Source: Chloroflexota bacterium (GTDB lineage: Bacteria > Chloroflexota > Dehalococcoidia > Lucifugimonadales > Lucifugimonadaceae). From it: a DNA stretch of 64,000 bases. Below are positions 40,070 through 48,297 of the stretch, in pieces. The notes under the pieces were generated by a model. That model did not search any database. It was not told the DNA's origin and saw nothing but the letters and a program-made list of their open reading frames with translations. Location of the stretch: contig JAJCYY010000110.1 in the NCBI GenBank assembly GCA_029262735.1, positions 1 to 64,000 on the forward strand. The letters are read 5' to 3'. The position numbers were made by a program, and so were the translations under genes. How positions within the stretch are numbered: the first letter of the stretch is position 1; each line of letters opens with the position of its first letter.

Positions 40070-40546
40070 ATGCGTTTGATTCCAATTTATTCGGCTGGTC
40101 GATTGGTTCGAAGTAGTGCACCGAATCTGTTCAACGGCAGCTGGCACCGAAAACTTGCCGTCACGGTCGCCGTCGCCGCGATAGTCGGCGCCGGCGCATG
40201 CAGTTCATCCAGCGATGAGTCTGAAGTTGCCAGTCTGACTCGCATCCTGTCCGGCAGTAGCGGGCAACCAGGTGCGCAGATCACAATAACGGTGCAACCG
40301 ACTGGAATCGGCGGCTTCTTTGCCGTTGATGAAGATATCGGCGAACTAGAGCTTGTGTCGCACTCTGCAGATTCCTTGCGAGATGGCGTGTTCGTTCAAC
40401 TCGAAGAGCGCTCGTTCGACTACACCGTGCGAATCCCGGCTACCGCCGGGCCAGGCGCAATTTTCATCATTTCAGGTCAATACTGGGCTGACCCAGAGAT
40501 ACGGAAAACAGTTGCCCCTGCAGAGTCGGTATTGACCGCCAAGTAG
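40070..40546 (+). CDS. Lipoprotein consisting of a single FYAV repeat
   Basis: 158 residues, beginning four bases after the preceding stop. The hydrophobic segment KLAVTVAVAAIVGAGAC ends in a lipobox (GAGAC), so the mature protein should be lipid-anchored from Cys-45 onward. The rest is one FYAV repeat: TITVQPTGIGGFFAVDEDIG, LELVSHSAD, YTVRIPA, ISGQYWADPE. The N-terminal region before the hydrophobic segment is long (about 25 residues), so the true start may lie inside, at an alternative codon. As a minimal, membrane-attached version of the domain repeated in the two larger operon proteins, it could cap, seed or anchor FYAV arrays; this is inference. Confidence 0.75.
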   Translation: MRLIPIYSAGRLVRSSAPNLFNGSWHRKLAVTVAVAAIVGAGACSSSSDESEVASLTRILSGSSGQPGAQITITVQPTGIGGFFAVDEDIGELELVSHSADSLRDGVFVQLEERSFDYTVRIPATAGPGAIFIISGQYWADPEIRKTVAPAESVLTAK

Positions 40547-40698
40547 TCCTTTGTTTCTTCCCCCACTGATCAAGTAACGTATGTGCAGAAGATACGGGGC
40601 ACCAGCCCGATTTTCGCCGTCGACTCGGCTCGATACACAGGCAGCTTGAACTTATACACCGTCTTCGGATGGATTGATTTCAGGACTTGTCTAGCCTC

Positions 40699-40721
40699 GT
40701 GCCCTGAGTTCTGACAGCTCC
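40699..40721. repeat. Solo IS6-type terminal inverted repeat
   Basis: GTGCCCTGAGTTCTGACAG, followed by CTCC, matches the right ends of the IS6-type elements at 3096 and 15063. No opposite end is found within the preceding 150 bp. Confidence 0.55.
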
Positions 40722-40746
40722 AGTTGAACGTGATAGGAACTCCATA

Positions 40747-41404
40747 TTGCGTTCTCTGTCGTGTCCGCATATCCGCTGGTCGCCGTTGGGTCAGTTTAGG
40801 AACGAAGATGAGGTGGTCTCACTATGCCCTTCGCGACTGTGACCTGACCCCCATGAACGATACCAGTGGAAAAGTGCGAAACTGGACGTTCTGAAAGGGG
40901 GGCAAGATGCCTTGAAAAGGTCATTCACCGGACCAGATTCTGACCAAGCTCCGACAAGTAGAAATGGCAGTAGCCAACGGCAAGCAGGTCGCACAGGCCG
41001 TCAGAGAGATCAGCGTCAGCCAGCACACGTATTACCGCTGGCGAACCGAGTACGGCGGGCTGAACCTGGACCTGAGGAGACCAGGGACATGCAGAACCGG
41101 AACGCCTTTTTTGTAGTAGACCGAAAACGGCACGTCGGTCGAAGAGATCTGCTTGAGGAAGGCAGATCAAGATTTAGTTGATATTAAAGCCCAGGTGAGA
41201 CGGTTCGTCTGGAGGATGGCTTTCCTTTGAAACCTCCTGACCTGGATCGCCACTGTGCTCGCGGGAGCGTTGCGAAGATAAATCCAGCAAACCCTCAAGA
41301 ACGTCATTGAGGTTATTCTTGGCCAAGAATCCGCACCCTCTCCCGTTTTTTCGGTACCGCACCCACCGTTTCTCATAGACGAGTTTCGCAACGGACCTCC
41401 GGCT
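40747..41404. other. IS debris region
   Basis: Apart from the IS3 OrfA remnant it contains no acceptable gene. Confidence 0.4.
40840..41090 (+). pseudogene. IS3 OrfA remnant with left IS end
   Basis: It begins at the left-end sequence TGACCTGACCCCC. The coding part reads KGHSPDQILTKLRQVEMAVA, GKQVAQAVREISVSQHTYYRW and RTEYGGLNLD, most of an IS3 OrfA helix-turn-helix region. A TGA interrupts codon 3 (ATG CCT TGA AAA GGT), and the frame decays after the Gly-Gly motif. No OrfB remains. Same family as the scraps at 6396 and 14282 but better preserved; distinct from the intact element at 15410. Confidence 0.7.
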
Positions 41405-41710
41405 GTGCGCGAGGGTTTACGACTGACGCGGATTCACCAGCGTTACATCCTGTTCCGGCGCGCGCAGGGCGACTCCGTTACTGCTTTGGCGGAGGTGCTG
41501 GGGTGCAAGAGAAGTTCAGTTGAATATCACCTACGAAGGGTGTACGAGGATCCCGAGTTATTCAGGACACTGGACTTCGTGATGCCCTGGAATCCGCCCA
41601 ACAGGTTGAGCCCGGTCTACTTCTGCCGGTACTGCGCGTGGACGGAAGCGAAGAGGGGTGACGCGTGTCATCACGCGTTCGGGCACATCTGGGACGAGGA
41701 AGAGTTGTAG
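41405..41710 (+). CDS. Small HTH protein with a putative zinc-binding C-terminus
   Basis: About 101 residues from a GTG without a clear ribosome-binding site, so the start is uncertain. Residues about 10-45 form a helix-turn-helix (RRAQGDSVTALAEVLGCKRSSVEYHLRRVY) like those of sigma-factor region 4 or LuxR-type regulators. The C-terminal half has Cys and His that could bind a metal (FCRYCAWTEAKRGDACHH). Probably a DNA-binding protein. It lies alone between IS debris and the convergent LRR gene. Possible phage or island origin; function otherwise unknown. Confidence 0.5.
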   Translation: MREGLRLTRIHQRYILFRRAQGDSVTALAEVLGCKRSSVEYHLRRVYEDPELFRTLDFVMPWNPPNRLSPVYFCRYCAWTEAKRGDACHHAFGHIWDEEEL

Positions 41711-41746
41711 ATGGATTGTGCCTACGGGCCTTGAATGGGAAGATTG

Positions 41747-41808
41747 ACCAGGGTCAATGTATCCGATGAACACAGGTCGCCGTGTACCTAACCGCCGGTC
41801 CCATCCAT
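41747..41808 (-). repeat. 62-bp dispersed repeat, copy 2
   Basis: Inverse-orientation copy of 14412-14473, with one difference. It lies between the small HTH gene and the end of the LRR gene. Confidence 0.65.
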
Positions 41809-41976
41809 ACCATGTGTAAGGCACATGCGAATGGCGGGATTCCATCGAACGAATGCAATTGGTGCGAAACGTTACAGTATCCTCCTTGTCTCGCCGTATC
41901 GGGAGTACTGGCCGGAGCAATCGCAAGATACCTTCCTATCGAACAACTATTCGTACGAGCCGGCACGTTAACTCGC

Positions 41977-44900
41977 TCAATTCACAGGTGTTTGAAGGAA
42001 GTAGGAGGTAACGATGTCGATTACCTGTTCATATCCTGGCGGGGCTCCAAGGGCGCCCGGAATCTGAAGAAGATAATCAGCCACGGCACGGACCGCCTCA
42101 TCCTTTTCTATAAAACCTGAGCCATCGGAATCATAGGCTTCGACCGCAGGTCTCGTAACGAACAGAGTCATGGAATCCGACGACTCTCCACCATCACCGT
42201 CAGATGCAGAGATCAAAACAGCGTATGTTCCCTGGATCTGGTACTCGTGTGTATTAGTCAACCTTCCAGTGCCGTTTTCTAAGGACCCCGCTTCCTGGAT
42301 TCCATCACCCCAGTCGACGATTATTTCCAGCACGTCATCGATTCCTGGATCGTGCACGGTCGATGTGCGGTGACCAGTGGATAGCTCAAAACTTGTCCCG
42401 ACATCCATGGCGTGGTTGGGTCCGGCTTCGACATCCGGAGCGACGTTGAGGACCTCCACGGTGGCAGAAGATTCGGCTGTAAACCCGTCGTTGTCTATCG
42501 CTCGGAGCTTGACCGTGACCGTCTGCGGACCGTCCATGTTGCTGGCGTCAAAGGTCGGCGACACACCTGTCTCGTCACCGTTGGCTGCGTCCACACCCGT
42601 CTCGCTGAAGATCTCATCACCGTCCAGGTCCCACTCGTAGAGGACGATCTCACCGTCGGGGTATGAGGATCCTGAACCGTCCAATTCGACGGTATCGCCT
42701 TCATCCACCTGGTACGGACCGCCGGCGTCGGCTGTCAGTAAATCGGCGGAAATAACACTCACGTGCCAGTCTGCGGTTGTCTCTCCGAACCGGTTTTCAG
42801 CCTTGATGACCACCGCGAACTCGGAACCGATACCTGTCGCTTCGTCCCAGGTGACCCGACCCGTGTTTTCGTCCACGCGCATACCGGCCGGGCCTTGCAC
42901 CAGGGTCCACATGAGAGGAGCCGTTCCTTCAACGATCGGCACGGGGCTAATGTACGGAGTCCCTTCAACGGCCTCATCATCACCAATCTCCCCGATGACA
43001 GGTATGAAGCCGAGTTCTGAGCCAAACACCCTGACCGTGTGGTTGGTGAACTCCGTTACGACAACTCTCCCGTCTGGTCCAACTGCGACATCGTGGGGCT
43101 GGCCGCCGGCCGGCCATTTCGCGATAAGCACGCCGTCGGAGCTGTATTCGTTGATGTAGTGGTCGTGCGCGGCGAGCAGATTGCCGCTGGAGTCCGTGTC
43201 GATTCCCAGCAACTGCCACAGTTCGCCGCGTTCTCCGAAAGCGGTTAGGAACTCTCCGGTTGAAGTGAATTTGCGAATCCTCTGGTCGTCGAAGTTGATA
43301 GACATCGCTCCAGCGATAAATACCGACCCGTCGTCAGTCACTGCGATGCCGAGGAGGTTGTAGAACTCGTTGGTATATGGCTCAGTCGGCGTCCACTGGT
43401 CTATCAGGTTCCAATCGGCATCGAAATGGCTGACCCTGGTCGCGAGGGATGGCCATTCTCTATCGAGCACGAAGACCGAACCGTCTACCGGGTGGACCGT
43501 CAGGAAACGGCCCAATGCACCAATGGCCGTGCCGAGGTAATTTCCGTCGGCATCGAAAAGCTTGAGTTGACCGTCTGCAACGATCACAGTCCCGTCTGAA
43601 CCGATGGCGATGTCTGTTGGGCCTGACAGTTGGCCGTCACCGTTCCCGGTCCCACCCCACGATGTGATGTACTCGCCGGTTGAAGAGAAGCGGAGGACGC
43701 GGTTGACGGTACGATCGATAACGAAGATGTCTCCGTTATCCGCGACTGTGACCGGTCCCGGGGAGAGCAGGTCATCTTCTCCCGGCAAGCCAAACTCAAA
43801 CGAGAATTCAAGCGTCGGTGCATAGACCGAGAGACTGCTTGCGAAAATGAAGTTGGCAACGAAAATGTTTCCGTTCAGTCCCTCGGTTACCCCGTACACA
43901 TAGCCCCGAGGTCCGCCAGTGCTACGCGCAACGAACTCGCCATCTCCAGTGAACCTGGCAACCCTGCCAGAGGAATAGAGGGATACCACAATCTCCCCAT
44001 CGCTCGTGAAAGCCACACCGGTGCTCGACCTGATGAATCCTGGATCCGACGGGTCGTCGCTTCCGATCGAACGGACGTAGTTCCCGTCTGCATCAAACAT
44101 CTGCACCCGGTGGTCGCCAAAGTTGCCTAATGTGACAAGTACCCTGCCGCCATCGTCTGCCGCGACTGCGTAGGGAAAGTCGAGGAGACCGGGACCGTCG
44201 CCGCTTACTCCCCATGATGAGACGAACTCACCGCCCTCCGTGTAGTGGAATATCTTGTCGTTGTTCGCGTCGACGACGAATACGCTGTCAATCCCGTCTG
44301 CCGCGATGCCGGCGCCACTGAAGCCCGTGTCCCAACTGTCGACATAGTCGCCTTCCTCCGTGTACTTAGTGACGCTAGCCTCCCCCCACCCCCCGGTGAT
44401 GTAGAGAAAGCCCTTCCCATCGGCAGCAATGTAGAACGGTTCGAAAGAAGACGCCGTGATCCCCTGGGTGGTCGGCCATTCGGCGATGAACTGTCCATCT
44501 GGGTCGAATCGCTGGATTCGCTCGTTTCCCCGATCTGCGACGAAGATATCGCCGTTGCTGCCTGTCGCGATTCCGATTGGGCTGTACAACTCGCCGGGAC
44601 CATCAGGAGGGCGGTCGATAACAAGTTCGAGTAGCCTTCGCCCGGTCACCGGATCGAAGGCGTCGCTGGCCGCGATGCTGACCGTAGCCGTGTCAGTGCC
44701 CAGGCCTCCGTCATCATCTTCAACGGTTACGGTGACGACATAGGTGCCGGTTCCCACGAAAGCGTGCGCCGCTTCGAATGGCGAAGTGACAGCACCGAGG
44801 TCCTTCGGTGTAGTCCCGTCGCCCCAATCGATGATCGCGGTGTGAGTATCGTCGACTGCGGGGTCGGTGAAGGAGACGGAGACGGTCGCTGTATCAACAT

Positions 44901-46335
44901 CGTCTATAGCGTCACCGGTCGCAGAGACAGTAGGGTCGACGTTTACGACCTCGACTTGCGTGCAGATCTCGTCCGCCAGCCCGTCGTTGTCTATCACCCG
45001 GAGGCAGATGGTGAGGTTCGCAGGTCCGTCTATGAGCGATGCATCGAACGTCGGTGAGACTCCGACCTCGTCACCGTTGGCTGCGTCCACACCCGTCTCG
45101 CTGAAGATCTCATCACCGTCCAGATCCCACTTGTAGAGGACGATCTCACCGTCAGGGTCTGAGGAGCCTGAGCCGTCGAGCACAGCCGTCGAGCCTTCAT
45201 CGACTGTGTACGGACCACCAGCATCGACCTCCGGGATACACCGAACGCCTGTGCTCTCGACGTGGGTAACGCCGCCAAGCCATGCCTGAAAGGCTTGGCC
45301 GGCGGGCTCGCAAAGGGTCGTTGCTGAGAAACGGAAGGAAGTTAGGGCCGTAAGGCCGGTGAACGAGAGCGGGATGCTCCCGCTCAGCTGGTTCTGGCGG
45401 AGGTCGAGTACCGTCAGACTGGCAAGGTTGCCGAGCTCCGGTGGGATGCTCCCGCTCAGCTGGTTCCTGTCGAGGCTGAGATACTGCAGACTGTCCAGGT
45501 TGCCGAGTTCCGGCGGGATGCTCCCGCTCAGTTGGTTGATAGAGAGGCCGAGGTACTCCAGGCTGGCCAGGTTGCCGAGCTCCGGGGGGATGCTCCCGCT
45601 CAGCTGGTTGCCCCAGAGGCCCAGCCACAGCAGACTGGCCAGGTTGCCCAGCTCAGGCGGGATGCTCCCACTCAGCTGGTTGATGGCGAGGTCGAGGCTC
45701 CAAAGACTGGCCAGGTTGCCCAGCCCCGGCGGGATGCTCCCGCTGAGCTGGTTGTTGGAGAGACCGAGGTACTGCAGTCTGGCCAGGTTGCCGAGCTCCG
45801 GGGGGATGCTCCCGCTCAGCTGGTTGTTCCAGAGGACGAGCTGCTGCAGACTGGCCAGATTGTCGAACTCCGGTGGGATGCTGCCGGTCAGCTGGTTCTG
45901 GTAGAGGACGAGGTACTCGAGGCTGGCCAGATTGCCGAGCTCCGGGGGGATGCTCCCACTCAACTGGTTGCTGAAGAGACCGAGGTACTGCAGGCTGGCC
46001 AGGTTGCCCAGCTCCGGCGGGATACTCCCGCTTAGCTGGTTGTCGGAGAGGTCAACTTGGGTCACGTGTCCCGCGGCACAGGAGATGCCGTACCAGTCGC
46101 AGGCTGTGACGTCTGACAGCCAGCCGGTATTGACCAACCAGTTCAGTCCGTCGGTTGCGCTGTAGAGGGCAACCAGCGCCTCACATTCCGCGGCCGGTAT
46201 GTCGGTCACCGTTGCGCAGTCAACGGAAGCGGCGTTGACCGTGACATCCGCATTGTCGCTGCCAAACGTGTTAGCAACCACGAGAAAAGCGACGAGAAAG
46301 AGCGCGATCAACCAGATCGATCTAATCCGAGGCAT
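41977..46335 (-). CDS. Secreted LRR / PKD / NHL-propeller surface protein with C-terminal EF-hand module
   Basis: 1452 residues from MPRIRSIWLIALFL, an N-terminal hydrophobic signal or anchor; the frame stays open 45 codons upstream, but a TTGACA element sits there. An LRR cap with cysteines (CDWYGISC) is followed by ten 24-residue plant-type leucine-rich repeats (QLSGSIPPELGNLASL). Then come two PKD domains (DAGGPYTVDEGSTAVLDGSG; IIDWGDGT), about twelve NHL-type propeller repeats (FDPDGQFIAEW, IFVADRGNERIQRF), a further Ig-like part, two more PKD domains and the EF-hand module at the end (YDSDGSGFIEKDEAVRAV … TSYFLQTP). This copy of the module lacks the flanking cysteines. It probably binds ligands outside the cell; no enzyme motif seen. 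It converges on the 17.4-40.5 kb operon and shares the EF-hand module with it. Confidence 0.85.
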   Translation of the reverse strand: MPRIRSIWLIALFLVAFLVVANTFGSDNADVTVNAASVDCATVTDIPAAECEALVALYSATDGLNWLVNTGWLSDVTACDWYGISCAAGHVTQVDLSDNQLSGSIPPELGNLASLQYLGLFSNQLSGSIPPELGNLASLEYLVLYQNQLTGSIPPEFDNLASLQQLVLWNNQLSGSIPPELGNLARLQYLGLSNNQLSGSIPPGLGNLASLWSLDLAINQLSGSIPPELGNLASLLWLGLWGNQLSGSIPPELGNLASLEYLGLSINQLSGSIPPELGNLDSLQYLSLDRNQLSGSIPPELGNLASLTVLDLRQNQLSGSIPLSFTGLTALTSFRFSATTLCEPAGQAFQAWLGGVTHVESTGVRCIPEVDAGGPYTVDEGSTAVLDGSGSSDPDGEIVLYKWDLDGDEIFSETGVDAANGDEVGVSPTFDASLIDGPANLTICLRVIDNDGLADEICTQVEVVNVDPTVSATGDAIDDVDTATVSVSFTDPAVDDTHTAIIDWGDGTTPKDLGAVTSPFEAAHAFVGTGTYVVTVTVEDDDGGLGTDTATVSIAASDAFDPVTGRRLLELVIDRPPDGPGELYSPIGIATGSNGDIFVADRGNERIQRFDPDGQFIAEWPTTQGITASSFEPFYIAADGKGFLYITGGWGEASVTKYTEEGDYVDSWDTGFSGAGIAADGIDSVFVVDANNDKIFHYTEGGEFVSSWGVSGDGPGLLDFPYAVAADDGGRVLVTLGNFGDHRVQMFDADGNYVRSIGSDDPSDPGFIRSSTGVAFTSDGEIVVSLYSSGRVARFTGDGEFVARSTGGPRGYVYGVTEGLNGNIFVANFIFASSLSVYAPTLEFSFEFGLPGEDDLLSPGPVTVADNGDIFVIDRTVNRVLRFSSTGEYITSWGGTGNGDGQLSGPTDIAIGSDGTVIVADGQLKLFDADGNYLGTAIGALGRFLTVHPVDGSVFVLDREWPSLATRVSHFDADWNLIDQWTPTEPYTNEFYNLLGIAVTDDGSVFIAGAMSINFDDQRIRKFTSTGEFLTAFGERGELWQLLGIDTDSSGNLLAAHDHYINEYSSDGVLIAKWPAGGQPHDVAVGPDGRVVVTEFTNHTVRVFGSELGFIPVIGEIGDDEAVEGTPYISPVPIVEGTAPLMWTLVQGPAGMRVDENTGRVTWDEATGIGSEFAVVIKAENRFGETTADWHVSVISADLLTADAGGPYQVDEGDTVELDGSGSSYPDGEIVLYEWDLDGDEIFSETGVDAANGDETGVSPTFDASNMDGPQTVTVKLRAIDNDGFTAESSATVEVLNVAPDVEAGPNHAMDVGTSFELSTGHRTSTVHDPGIDDVLEIIVDWGDGIQEAGSLENGTGRLTNTHEYQIQGTYAVLISASDGDGGESSDSMTLFVTRPAVEAYDSDGSGFIEKDEAVRAVADYLLQIPGALGAPPGYEQVIDIVTSYFLQTPVN
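45345..46065 (-). repeat. Ten 72-bp leucine-rich repeats
   Basis: Each unit encodes QLSGSIPPELGNLASL plus eight variable residues. Variation is concentrated in the eight residues after the conserved core, as expected for a ligand-facing strand. The near-identity of the core at DNA level points to recent expansion or gene conversion. Confidence 0.85.
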
Positions 46336-46468
46336 CGCTGGGAGCCGACTGTGAAATCCGCGAGGGGGATAGAGGTGTCGCAAGTGGAACCTCGCCGACC
46401 GCTTTTTTGTCCGACAACGAGACGACTTCAAAATGTCTGTAATTGCCACGCTCCGTCGGAATAGCCGC

Positions 46469-46497
46469 AAGGTACGTTAGGGTAATCCCACTGTCAA
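46469..46497 (-). promoter_or_regulatory. Candidate promoter of the LRR gene
   Basis: Reading on the minus strand, a perfect TTGACA is followed after 17 bp by TACCTT, a weak -10. The leader to the ATG at 46335 would be about 130 bp. Its position supports the shorter protein start. Confidence 0.35.
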
Positions 46498-46572
46498 TTG
46501 ACCAGATGGTGATAGGGCGACCTGACTGGATCATCAGATGACGACGATCAGGAGCAGACGTTACCGTCGAGG

Positions 46573-46880
46573 GGTTCTGTCAGAACTCAGGTCACGAGCT
46601 GACTTTTGGGCAAGTTGAAGCGGGACATTGGGCCATGATCAGACGGCCAGATCGGCCATTAGAGTTGACTATCTAGCGCTGAAGATTGCTCGTCTTTCCG
46701 GCGTTGTGAACCCTTCTTCGGGTCGCGGATTCCTCATGTAATTTCGTAATCTATCGAATACCGTGCAGAACCGACTTGCGATTCGAATCGTTTGAACCCG
46801 AGCATCGGATAGTAACGCTGCTTGATGTGCCGATGATTCTGCTCCATGCGGTTGTTCAGATACCGGTTATGTCTAAGCAA
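46573..46880 (-). mobile_element. IS6-family remnant (3' part)
   Basis: One end is present (GGTTCTGTCAGAACTCAGG at 46573). On the minus strand the sequence encodes an IS6 transposase C-terminus in pieces: RYLNNRMEQNHRHIKQRYYP and PMLGFKRFES, then RFCTVFDRLRNYMRN in another frame. The N-terminal two thirds and the other end are missing. It is a better-preserved relative of the element at 14493-15063. Confidence 0.7.
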
Positions 46881-46983
46881 TGTCCTTGAATTCACTCATG
46901 TGCCTCTGTGCCAATTCCGTAGCTGCGGCCGCCGTGCACCTCCTTAGCATCGTCACAATCTCCCAACCCTTTATCTCAGGAAT
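46873..46983 (-). pseudogene. C-terminal scrap of a tyrosine recombinase (remnant 1)
   Basis: The frame reads IPEIKGWEIVTMLRRCTAA then ATELAQRHM. It corresponds to the last 35 residues of the intact recombinase at 48709-49584 (MGWKDVTMLRRYTAA … TELAQAAH). The catalytic Tyr is Cys here (RRCTA), so the remnant is dead as well as truncated. Confidence 0.65.
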
Positions 46984-47344
46984 TCCGTTCCATAGATTCG
47001 CAGACATTCTGATCCCAGTCACTCCGGACAGTGGCTCTTAGCCTTAATAGGAGTGTCCGAAACTCGTTGGCACCGTTAGGTGGCGGGGGACAGATCCTGA
47101 GCCGGGCTATATAACACCACTTCAAAAAAATTCAGGTCTGACAAACGCCACTAATGCAGGGATGGCCGAAACCGGACACCCCCCCATCGGCCGGAATTGA
47201 GTGCCACAGGGCCAGCTTCGGAGTCTGTCCCCCGTTAAAATAGTTATGCTCGGCGATCTGACTGGGCAACCGCTATGGAACCGAGATAGACCACTCGGCT
47301 AGTCGGTGAATCCGGAATGAAGTTGCTCTACGGCAGTAGGGAGT
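46984..47344. other. Intergenic stretch without a convincing gene
   Basis: No frame with a credible start or family motif on either strand and no clear hairpin. Confidence 0.5.
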
Positions 47345-47421
47345 GGCGCAGCCACCACCGCAGTTAGAGCAGTCGGCTCATAACCGATCGGTCACAGGTT
47401 CGAACCCTGTCGGGCCCACCA
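47345..47421 (+). tRNA. Degenerate tRNA with CAT anticodon (Met or Ile2 type)
   Basis: TTAGAGC, the anticodon arm GTCGG CTCATAA CCGAT, a perfect T-arm (ACAGG TTCGAAC CCTGT) and CGGGCCCACCA are intact. The 5' acceptor strand does not pair with CGGGCCC, and the D-loop is swollen. I read it as a 3' tRNA segment captured at an attachment site. The same sequence recurs inverted at 49645. Confidence 0.55.
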
Positions 47422-47462
47422 ATTCCGCTTTTCACCGATGAGGTCAGGTGTTTCGGTTCCTC
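47365..47462 (+). repeat. Left arm of a 98-bp inverted repeat around the tyrosine recombinase
   Basis: It matches the inverse of 49604-49701 at 95 of 98 positions. It covers the tRNA part from TAGAGC to the CCA end plus 41 bp of following DNA (AATTCC … GTTTCGGTTCCTC). The perfect identity of the tRNA part and the shared downstream tail suggest that both arms are copies of one attachment site. Confidence 0.8.
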
Positions 47463-47499
47463 AAAAACAAACTCTGAAAAAGGACTAGGAATCATATAC

Positions 47500-48114
47500 A
47501 TGGACGATAATGTCCAGAAACTTGCTTCAGAACTGACTGCATTGGCCCTTGCCGCACTTACCGCAAGCTTCGTTTTAGCAGCGGTTTCATGGAAGTTGTT
47601 TGAATCGTCACTAAAACGGTTGACCAACTCAGAGATTAAGACAGTTGTAAAACGGCTACTATTTGCAAACCTTTCACTGGTGGCTCTGTACGCTGGCTAT
47701 ACTGTTGCCCGAATCTTCTGGCCAGATAAAGTTACAGAGACTGGGTTTCTTTTCTTCCTGTCATTTTTGTTGTTGCTTGGTGTCTACAAAGGTGTGCATT
47801 GGCTGCTTAGATGGGTTAAAGAGGCCCGTGGATTCCCGGTCAAACCCATGCCAAAGTTGGATCCAGACTTTCGGGCCTTCTTTCACCTTCAAGCGTTAGT
47901 TCTGGTATGTTTTGGTATTATTTGTATAACAGCATCGCTTGTTTGGTCGGTTGGATTTGCAGTTGATTTGGAATCAAGCCGGAATCTACATGATAGTTTT
48001 CGTTGGGCTCAATTTATATTTGCTGACGGGATAGCAATACTGGCAACTAGCATGCTTGCATTTGGCTGGTCGTATATTTTAGATATAATCCATTTATGGG
48101 GCAAACGTGATTAA
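47500..48114 (+). CDS. Hypothetical multi-pass membrane protein
   Basis: 204 residues with about five hydrophobic segments (LALAALTASFVLAAVSW, LFANLSLVALYAGYTVA, FLFFLSFLLLLGVY, ALVLVCFGIICITASLVW, FIFADGIAILATSMLAFGW). No known family recognised. The DNA is richer in A+T than its surroundings, consistent with recent acquisition. It is inside the 98-bp inverted repeat, divergent from the recombinase, so it is probably cargo. AGGACTAGGA lies upstream of the ATG, at slightly long spacing. Confidence 0.6.
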   Translation: MDDNVQKLASELTALALAALTASFVLAAVSWKLFESSLKRLTNSEIKTVVKRLLFANLSLVALYAGYTVARIFWPDKVTETGFLFFLSFLLLLGVYKGVHWLLRWVKEARGFPVKPMPKLDPDFRAFFHLQALVLVCFGIICITASLVWSVGFAVDLESSRNLHDSFRWAQFIFADGIAILATSMLAFGWSYILDIIHLWGKRD

Positions 48115-48115
48115 T

Positions 48116-48297
48116 CTATATGGCGAACAGCAGAGTGATGTGCTGTTGAGCCAGTTCACCACGGCATAACAGTCCTGTTGTCCACAGCCGATCTGCAGGG
48201 GAGTATCTCACGTGTGCTGCCTGAGCCAGTTCCGATGCAACGGCAGCCGTGTACCGCCTGAGCATCGTCACATCCTTCCATCCCATCACATCGACTT
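48116..48297 (-). pseudogene. C-terminal scrap of a tyrosine recombinase (remnant 2)
   Basis: The frame reads VDVMGWKDVTMLRRYTAAVA then SELAQAAHVRYSPADRL, nearly identical in protein to the end of the recombinase at 48709-49584 but clearly diverged in DNA. The catalytic Tyr is kept. It starts exactly where the SnoaL-like gene stops, so that gene sits between two homologous recombinase ends. Confidence 0.7.

Noticed and set aside
41782..42120. Plus-strand 112-residue frame overlapping the LRR gene end
   Set aside because: It overlaps the EF-hand module coding on the other strand and includes the dispersed 62-bp repeat; no supporting signal.
45359..45904. Plus-strand 181-residue repetitive frame
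   Set aside because: It is the antisense reading of the leucine-rich repeats (RLARLPSSGGMLPLSWL periodicity) and has no independent support.
41977..46335. Eukaryotic contamination, suggested by plant-type leucine-rich repeats
   Set aside because: The gene also has PKD and NHL domains and the same EF-hand module as neighbouring bacterial genes, in one uninterrupted frame.
47364..47627. Minus-strand 87-residue frame ending GGPDRVRTCDRS
   Set aside because: This is the usual false translation of a tRNA T-arm region.
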